Below are positions 56,528 to 64,000 of a stretch of DNA of 64,000 nucleotides, in pieces. The position numbers and the translations under genes are program-made. The first letter of the stretch is position 1, and each line of letters opens with the position of its first letter. Location of the stretch: contig NZ_MWUE01000005.1 in the NCBI RefSeq assembly GCF_002077695.1, positions 101,955 to 165,954 on the forward strand. The letters run 5' to 3'. Origin of the DNA: Pantoea latae (GTDB lineage Bacteria > Pseudomonadota > Gammaproteobacteria > Enterobacterales > Enterobacteriaceae). The notes beneath the pieces are model-generated. The model ran no database searches. It saw only the letters and a list, made by a program, of their open reading frames with translations, and was not told the DNA's origin.

Positions 56528-57085
56528 ATGAAAGTAGCAAAAGACCTGGTGGTGAGCCTGGCCTATCAGGTACGTACAGAAGATGGTGTGTTGGTTGACG
56601 AGTCGCCGGTAAGTGCGCCGTTAGACTATCTGCACGGTCATGGTTCCCTGATTTCTGGTCTGGAAAAAGCGCTGGAAAATCACGATGTCGGCGACAAGTT
56701 TGAGGTGCATATCCCGGCAAACGACGCATACGGCCAGTACGACGACAACCTGGTGCAGCGCGTGCCTAAAGATGTGTTTATGGGCGTTGACGAGCTGCAG
56801 GTTGGCATGCGCTTCCTGGCGGAAACCGATCAGGGCCCGGTGCCGGTCGAAATCACCGAAGTGGAAGATGACCACGTGGTGGTTGACGGCAACCATATGC
56901 TGGCGGGTCAGAACCTGAACTTCAACGTGGAAGTTGTCGCCATCCGCGAAGCGACCCCGGAAGAGCTGGCGCACGGCCACGTTCACGGCGAGCACGGTCA
57001 CGACCATGACCACGATCATGACCACGGTCACGATCACGGCAACGGCGGCTGCGGCAGCCACGGCGGTTGCGGCTGCAACCACTAA
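56528..57085 (+). CDS. slyD: FKBP-type peptidyl-prolyl isomerase/metallochaperone SlyD
   Basis: SlyD is a cytoplasmic prolyl isomerase and chaperone that also delivers nickel to hydrogenase maturation. The 185 residues show the FKBP half (MKVAKDLVVSLAYQVRTEDG), the insert-in-flap chaperone domain (about 70-120) and a metal-binding tail with alternating His and Asp and ending GGCGSHGGCGCNH. The tail is about ten residues shorter than in E. coli. TAGGAG precedes the ATG at 56528; an upstream in-frame extension to 56378 has no family match. A terminator follows. Confidence 0.96.
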   Translation: MKVAKDLVVSLAYQVRTEDGVLVDESPVSAPLDYLHGHGSLISGLEKALENHDVGDKFEVHIPANDAYGQYDDNLVQRVPKDVFMGVDELQVGMRFLAETDQGPVPVEITEVEDDHVVVDGNHMLAGQNLNFNVEVVAIREATPEELAHGHVHGEHGHDHDHDHDHGHDHGNGGCGSHGGCGCNH

Positions 57086-57104
57086 GCTGTGTGAGACAGA
57101 TGAC

Positions 57105-57132
57105 AAGGCCACCAGACGGTGGCCTTTTCTTT
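57105..57132 (+). terminator. Intrinsic terminator after slyD
   Basis: AAGGCCACC pairs perfectly with GGTGGCCTT around an AGAC loop (57114-57117), followed by TTCTTTTG. It lies 20 bases past the slyD stop. Confidence 0.88.
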
Positions 57133-57150
57133 TGCTCTTTTTGCGAGCGA

Positions 57151-57269
57151 AGAATGCGCGAGCAAGCGGCGAGGCAAGGCGCCAGGAAGCGGGAGAGCGG
57201 AGCATACCGCGGTATGTGAGCATCTCACGCTGACGCAGCAACGCAGCATCGGCGTTGCGCAGCCATTCT
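57151..57269. repeat. Foldback repeat, family 2, copy B (119 bp)
   Basis: The ends AGAATG and CATTCT are complementary. The 27-base core at about 57201-57227 (GCGGAGCATACCGCGGTATG and onward) matches the reverse strand of copy A at 25 positions, and the flanking GAGGCAAGGCGC and CGCAGCAACGC are also shared. The arms beside the core differ in sequence from copy A but still pair (AGCGGGAGA with TCTCACGCT). It lies between convergent slyD and slyX. Confidence 0.82.
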
Positions 57270-57276
57270 GAACATA

Positions 57277-57495
57277 TCAGTAATGCGGAGGCGGCGTTTC
57301 TTCCGACTGCGACGCCACCATCGACGGCGCGGCCGCCTTCAGCTTATCCAGCAGCAGGCGCAGCTGCTCGCGCATCTTCGCCATCTCCAGCTCGTGCTGC
57401 ACCACCGTCTGATTCAGCTGGTCGATGGTCAGCTCCTGAAAGGCCAGCTTGCTCTCCAGCGCTTCAAGTCGTTGTTCCCACTCTGATTGTTGCAT
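57277..57495 (-). CDS. slyX: SlyX, small coiled-coil protein
   Basis: SlyX is a 72-residue acidic protein that is a single coiled coil (heptad pattern through residues 5-55, for example [24 protein letters not shown]) with a Pro-rich end (EETPPPHY). The family role is unknown. AAGGAGAGG precedes the ATG. It is divergent from fkpA over 280 bases. Confidence 0.94.
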   Translation of the reverse strand: MQQSEWEQRLEALESKLAFQELTIDQLNQTVVQHELEMAKMREQLRLLLDKLKAAAPSMVASQSEETPPPHY

Positions 57496-57633
57496 GACCT
57501 CTCCTTATAGTATGACGCTGCGAATCTCACATCAGGCGCTGATTCTACGGTTTCCCCGGTCAGAATCACCTGATTTCTTCGCCGCCTCGCCTGCGCGGGG
57601 TTGAATAGCGCCGGTGGCAGCATCATCTCTGAT

Positions 57634-57661
57634 GAAACTTCCTGATGCAAAAAAGGTCGGA
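57634..57661 (+). promoter_or_regulatory. Candidate sigma-E promoter of fkpA
   Basis: GAAACTT (57634-57640) and TCGGA (57657-57661) are 16 bases apart; the sigma-E consensus is GGAACTT, about 16 bases, TCTGA. fkpA is a known sigma-E gene in E. coli. The leader would be about 108 bases. Confidence 0.5.
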
Positions 57662-57775
57662 GGAGAGCCGGGTAATTACGCTGCGGGAGTGTTCGACGCT
57701 GCCGCGTACCGCTATAGTGTGGAGCTTTAGTCCGCAATAATTCCCGAGGTAACAAGCTTCGGTTTTGGAGAAAGG

Positions 57776-58603
57776 ATGAAATCACTGTTTAAAGTCACCA
57801 TGTTAGCCACCACCATGGCCATCGCGCTCAACGCGCCGCTGGCGATGGCAGCCGAAGCGACCGCAGCCCCTGCTGCGACCGATGCGGCACCGCAGGCACC
57901 GAAAAATGCGGCCTTCAAAAATGAAGATCAGCAGTCAGCCTACGCGCTGGGCGCCTCGCTGGGTCGCTACATGGATAACTCTCTGAAGGAACAGGAGAAG
58001 CTGGGCATCAAGCTGGACAAAGATCAGCTGATTGCGGGCGTTCAGGATGCGTTCGGCGGTAAGAGCAAGCTCTCCGACCAGGAGATCGAGCAGACCCTGC
58101 AGGCCTTTGAAGGCCGCGTGAAGGGCGCCGCGCAGGCGAAGATGGAGAAAGACGCGAAAGAGAACGCCGATAAAGGCAGCGCTTTCGCCGACAAATTCGC
58201 CAAAGAGAGCGGCGTGAAGAAAACTGAATCTGGCCTGCTGTATAAAGTAGAGAAAGAGGGCAGCGGCGACGCGCCGAAAGACAGCGACACCGTAGTCGTG
58301 AACTATAAAGGCACGCTGATCGACGGCACCGAGTTCGACAACTCCTATACGCGCGGCGAACCGCTCTCTTTCCGTCTTGACGGCGTGATCCCGGGCTGGA
58401 CCGAAGGCCTGAAGCACGTGAAGAAAGGCGGCAAAATCAAGCTGGTGATCCCACCGCAGCTCGCCTACGGCAAAAACGGCGTGCCGGGTATTCCGGCCAA
58501 CTCCACGCTGGTGTTCGATGTTGAACTGCTCGACATCAAACCGGCGCCTAAAGCAGATGAGAAAGCGCAGGCGCCTGCCGCCGACGCGAAGAAATCTCAA
58601 TAA
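57776..58603 (+). CDS. fkpA: Periplasmic FKBP-type isomerase and chaperone FkpA
   Basis: FkpA is a V-shaped dimer in the periplasm that refolds envelope proteins. The 275 residues have a signal peptide (to AMA at about 25), an Ala/Pro-rich start, an N-terminal helical dimer domain (about 45-145) and a C-terminal FKBP domain with DTVVVNYKGTLIDGTEFDNSY, GVIPGWTEGLKHVKKGGKIKLVIPP and LAYGKNGVPGIPANSTLVFDVELL. A low-complexity tail ends it. GGAGAAAGG precedes the ATG. A UUCG-loop terminator follows. Confidence 0.97.
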   Translation: MKSLFKVTMLATTMAIALNAPLAMAAEATAAPAATDAAPQAPKNAAFKNEDQQSAYALGASLGRYMDNSLKEQEKLGIKLDKDQLIAGVQDAFGGKSKLSDQEIEQTLQAFEGRVKGAAQAKMEKDAKENADKGSAFADKFAKESGVKKTESGLLYKVEKEGSGDAPKDSDTVVVNYKGTLIDGTEFDNSYTRGEPLSFRLDGVIPGWTEGLKHVKKGGKIKLVIPPQLAYGKNGVPGIPANSTLVFDVELLDIKPAPKADEKAQAPAADAKKSQ

Positions 58604-58610
58604 TCTGTCT

Positions 58611-58639
58611 ACCGCCGCCTTCGGGCGGCGGTTTCATTT
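58611..58639 (+). terminator. Terminator with TTCG tetraloop after fkpA
   Basis: ACCGCCGCC pairs perfectly with GGCGGCGGT around TTCG (58620-58623), a very stable loop, followed by TTCATTT. It lies eight bases past the fkpA stop. Confidence 0.85.
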
Positions 58640-58758
58640 CCACACCATGACAAAGCCCTGGCATAAGCGTGCGACATTTGCCAGACTATCGCCTGCACAA
58701 CTTTCCCAATAAAAGAGTCTGCCCGCTGCGCTGAGACAGGCTCCAGCCATTTAGGGTA

Positions 58759-59490
58759 ATGTCTTCGATGTCAAATCCATTCAATCCCGGCGAACTGAGC
58801 GACTTCGATTTACTGGAGCAGCGTCCGTTTGAGCAGACGGACTACGATATTCTCAAATCTTATGAGGCGGTGGTCGACGGCCTGGCGATGCTGATCGGTT
58901 CGCACTGCGAAATCGTGCTGCACTCGCTGGAAGATCTGAAATGTTCGGCGGTGCGCATCGCCAACGGCGAACACACCGGGCGTAAAGTCGGCTCGCCGAT
59001 TACCGATCTGGCGCTGCGTATGCTGCACGATATGCACGGCGCGGACAGCAACGTCTCGCGCGCCTACTTCACCCGCGCCAAAAGCGGCGTGCTGATGAAG
59101 TCGGTCACCATTGCAATACGCAATCGCCAGCAGCGCGTTATCGGGCTGTTGTGCATCAATATGAATCTCGATGTGCCGTTCTCGCAGATTATGTCGACCT
59201 TTATGCCGCCGGAAATGCATCAGGTCGATTCCAACGTCAACTTCGCCAGCTCGGTGGAGGATCTGGTGACCCAGACGCTGGAGTTCACCATTGAAGAGGT
59301 GAGCGCCGATCGCAACGTCTCCAATAACGCCAAGAACCGGCAGATCGTGCTCAATCTTTATGAGAAGGGCATCTTCGACATTAAAGACGCCATTAATCAG
59401 GTTGCGGATCGCCTCAATATCTCTAAGCACACCGTCTATCTCTATATCCGTCAGTTCAAGAACGGCGACTTTCAGGGGCAGGAGCGCTGA
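58759..59490 (+). CDS. yheO: YheO, PAS-like/HTH transcription regulator
   Basis: YheO belongs to the YheO/DauR-type family: an N-terminal PAS-like domain (about 28-150, [23 protein letters not shown]) and a C-terminal helix-turn-helix ([42 protein letters not shown]). The 243 residues are almost superposable on E. coli apart from the first 15. TTAGGG precedes the ATG. Its stop shares one base with the tusD start, tying it to the tus genes. Regulated genes are not known. Confidence 0.94.
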   Translation: MSSMSNPFNPGELSDFDLLEQRPFEQTDYDILKSYEAVVDGLAMLIGSHCEIVLHSLEDLKCSAVRIANGEHTGRKVGSPITDLALRMLHDMHGADSNVSRAYFTRAKSGVLMKSVTIAIRNRQQRVIGLLCINMNLDVPFSQIMSTFMPPEMHQVDSNVNFASSVEDLVTQTLEFTIEEVSADRNVSNNAKNRQIVLNLYEKGIFDIKDAINQVADRLNISKHTVYLYIRQFKNGDFQGQER

Positions 59491-59876
59491 TGCGCTACAC
59501 CCTGCTGGTGACCGGGCCGGCCTATGGCACGCAGCAGGCGAGCAGCGCCTTGCTGTTCGCCCGCGCGCTGCTGGCGGCGGGGCATCAGTTACAGAGCGTG
59601 TTCTTTTATCGCGAGGGCGTGCTGAACGCCAATCAGCTGACCGCGCCGGCGAGCGATGAGGCGGATATCGTGCGCGCCTGGCTGCGGCTGCAGCAGGAGC
59701 AGGGCGTGGCGCTCAATATTTGCGTGGCGGCCGCGCTGCGCCGCGGCGTTACCGACGCGCAGGAGGCGGAGCGGCTGCAGCTGGCAGGCAGCAACCTGCA
59801 GCCGGGGTTTGAACTCAGCGGTCTGGGCGCGCTGGCGGAAGCCGCGCTCAGCTGCGATCGACTGGTGCAGTTTTAA
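59490..59876 (+). CDS. tusD: Sulfur relay protein TusD
   Basis: TusD is part of the TusBCD hexamer that accepts persulfide sulfur from TusA and passes it to TusE and MnmA for 2-thiouridine at the tRNA wobble base. The 128 residues equal E. coli, and the active Cys78 is present ([14 protein letters not shown]). It shares one base with yheO upstream and one with tusC downstream. Confidence 0.97.
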   Translation: MRYTLLVTGPAYGTQQASSALLFARALLAAGHQLQSVFFYREGVLNANQLTAPASDEADIVRAWLRLQQEQGVALNICVAAALRRGVTDAQEAERLQLAGSNLQPGFELSGLGALAEAALSCDRLVQF

Positions 59877-60235
59877 TGAATCGCGTCGCCTTTGTGTTTA
59901 CCCGCGCGCCGCACGGCAGCAGCGCCGGACGGGAAGGGCTCGACGCCGCGCTGGCGACCGGCGCGCTGAGTGAGTCGATCGGCCTGTTCTTTATCGGCGA
60001 CGGCGTCCTGCAGCTGATGCCCGGCCAGCAGCCAGAGATCATTCTGTCCCGCCACCACGCTGCCACCTTCGGCGTGCTGGCGCTGTACGATATCGAGCAC
60101 TGCTACATTAGCCGCGAGGCGCTGCGCGAGCGCGGCCTGGCGGAAGAGGGCGCCCGCATTATGGATGTCGGCATTCTGGACGCCGCGGCGCTGCAGCAGC
60201 AGCTGGCGACCTACGATAGTATTATCACCTTTTAA
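59876..60235 (+). CDS. tusC: Sulfur relay protein TusC
   Basis: TusC is the second TusBCD subunit, 119 residues as in E. coli, with the DsrE-like fold (RVAFVFTRAPHGSSAGREGLDAALA) and no conserved catalytic cysteine needed. It starts in the tusD stop codon (TAATG) and is followed by tusB after nine bases. Confidence 0.97.
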   Translation: MNRVAFVFTRAPHGSSAGREGLDAALATGALSESIGLFFIGDGVLQLMPGQQPEIILSRHHAATFGVLALYDIEHCYISREALRERGLAEEGARIMDVGILDAAALQQQLATYDSIITF

Positions 60236-60244
60236 GAGCGCGCT

Positions 60245-60532
60245 ATGCTGCATACCCTGATGCATTCACCCTATTACAGCGACCTCGACACGCTGCTGCT
60301 GCTGCTGACGGCGCAAGACGATCTGCTGCTGCTGCAGGACGGCGTGCTGGGCGCGCTAGAGGGCAGCCGCGCCCTGAATCGTCTGCTCGCTTCGCCGGCA
60401 ACCCTGTGGGTGCTGACGGAGGACGTGACCGCGCGCGGCCTTGCTGGTCAAATTTCAGCCAAAATAAGGCCGGTAGACTATACTGGTTTCGTCACGCTCA
60501 CTGAAAAACATCAGCAGCAAATGACCTGGTAG
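60245..60532 (+). CDS. tusB: Sulfur relay protein TusB
   Basis: TusB is the smallest subunit of the TusBCD complex, 95 residues as in E. coli, with DsrH-like sequence (MLHTLMHSPYYSDLDTLLLLL, DDLLLLQDGVLGAL). It ends the yheO-tusDCB group 21 bases before the str operon -35. No terminator is visible between it and rpsL, so readthrough into the str operon is possible. Confidence 0.96.
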   Translation: MLHTLMHSPYYSDLDTLLLLLTAQDDLLLLQDGVLGALEGSRALNRLLASPATLWVLTEDVTARGLAGQISAKIRPVDYTGFVTLTEKHQQQMTW

Positions 60533-61597
<1,065 letters not shown>

Positions 61598-61666
61598 TCG
61601 CCACGTAGTTGTTGTTAAACCAGCGGGCGTGCAAAATGCAAACCCGCTGGGTTCGACTAATTTTGA

Positions 61667-63805
<2,139 letters not shown>

Positions 63806-63831
63806 GGCTACGGTTTAAAAATTGTGAACAG

Positions 63832-63856
63832 ATGCCTTCATCAATGATGAAGGCAT
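63832..63856. other. Perfect 11-bp hairpin between fusA and tuf
   Basis: ATGCCTTCATC pairs perfectly with GATGAAGGCAT around AAT, 27 bases past the fusA stop and 18 before the tuf ATG. No T-run follows, so it is not a terminator; it may be an mRNA stability or processing site that sets the high tuf output relative to fusA. Confidence 0.65.
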
Positions 63857-63874
63857 AACGTAAGGATTATCGCC

Positions 63875-64000
63875 ATGGCGAAAGAGCAATTTCAACGTAA
63901 CAAACTGCACGTAAACGTGGGCACCATCGGTCACGTTGACCACGGTAAAACCACCCTGACTGCAGCAATCACCACCGTTCTGGCTAAAACCTACGGCGGC
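63875..64000 (+). CDS. tufA: Elongation factor Tu, N-terminal part only
   Basis: The window ends after 42 codons. The product starts [20 protein letters not shown], with the P-loop [11 protein letters not shown] visible at about 19-29, which is EF-Tu. AAGGA precedes the ATG. By position after fusA it is the str-operon copy (tufA of E. coli); whether a second tuf exists cannot be seen. Confidence 0.98.
   Translation, partial: MAKEQFQRNKLHVNVGTIGHVDHGKTTLTAAITTVLAKTYGG

Overview
The window is a chromosomal segment of an Enterobacterales bacterium. Gene order, protein lengths and many exact motifs follow the Escherichia coli gntX-bioH to str-operon region. The base composition is GC-rich with many CGC and CTG codons, the feo genes are missing at their usual place, nirC is missing between nirD and cysG, and a tauABCD cluster is inserted. 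Together these point to Erwiniaceae (Pantoea/Mixta-like) rather than Escherichia. The genus is an inference from memory of gene order and composition; no database search was made.

Layout. 1-5 kb: end of malQ, nfuA with an IscR-type operator, gntX/bioH divergent pair, a BhsA-like small exported protein, and a lone glucosylglycerate phosphorylase where E. coli has feoABC. 5-18 kb: tex, greB, a YjbE-like secreted peptide, ompR-envZ, pckA, the igaA-yrfG-hslR-hslO group and nudE. 18-31 kb: mrcA, the divergent hofMNOPQ DNA-uptake-type operon, and the long aroK-aroB-damX-dam-rpe-gph-trpS cluster. 31-43 kb: cysG, nirBD with a textbook FNR plus NarL/NarP promoter, tsgA and ppiA sharing a CRP/PurR-like control region, the yhfG-fic toxin-antitoxin pair, pabA, argD, yhfK and crp. 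43-54 kb: yhfA, prkB, yheU-yheT, then an accessory block (LysE-family exporter, LacI-family regulator, tauABCD) inserted before yheS. 54-64 kb: kefGB, yheV, slyD, slyX, fkpA, yheO-tusDCB and the str operon rpsL-rpsG-fusA-tuf, cut by the window end.

How the genes work together. Most of the window is housekeeping: shikimate pathway, DNA adenine methylation, translation, sulfur relay for tRNA, envelope folding (ppiA, fkpA, slyD) and envelope signalling (ompR-envZ, igaA). Nitrite reduction and siroheme synthesis (nirBD, cysG) lie together. The tau block supplies sulfur from taurine.

The least explained material is non-coding. Two unrelated families of foldback (palindromic) repeats each occur twice, all four copies lie in spacers between convergent genes, and the copies keep base pairing through compensatory changes. 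A five-copy 7-bp tandem array abuts the yheS stop codon. No tRNA, rRNA, CRISPR array, prophage or transposase gene was seen. I did not find a clear candidate for a wholly new protein system; the repeat families and the LacI-tau arrangement are the best leads.
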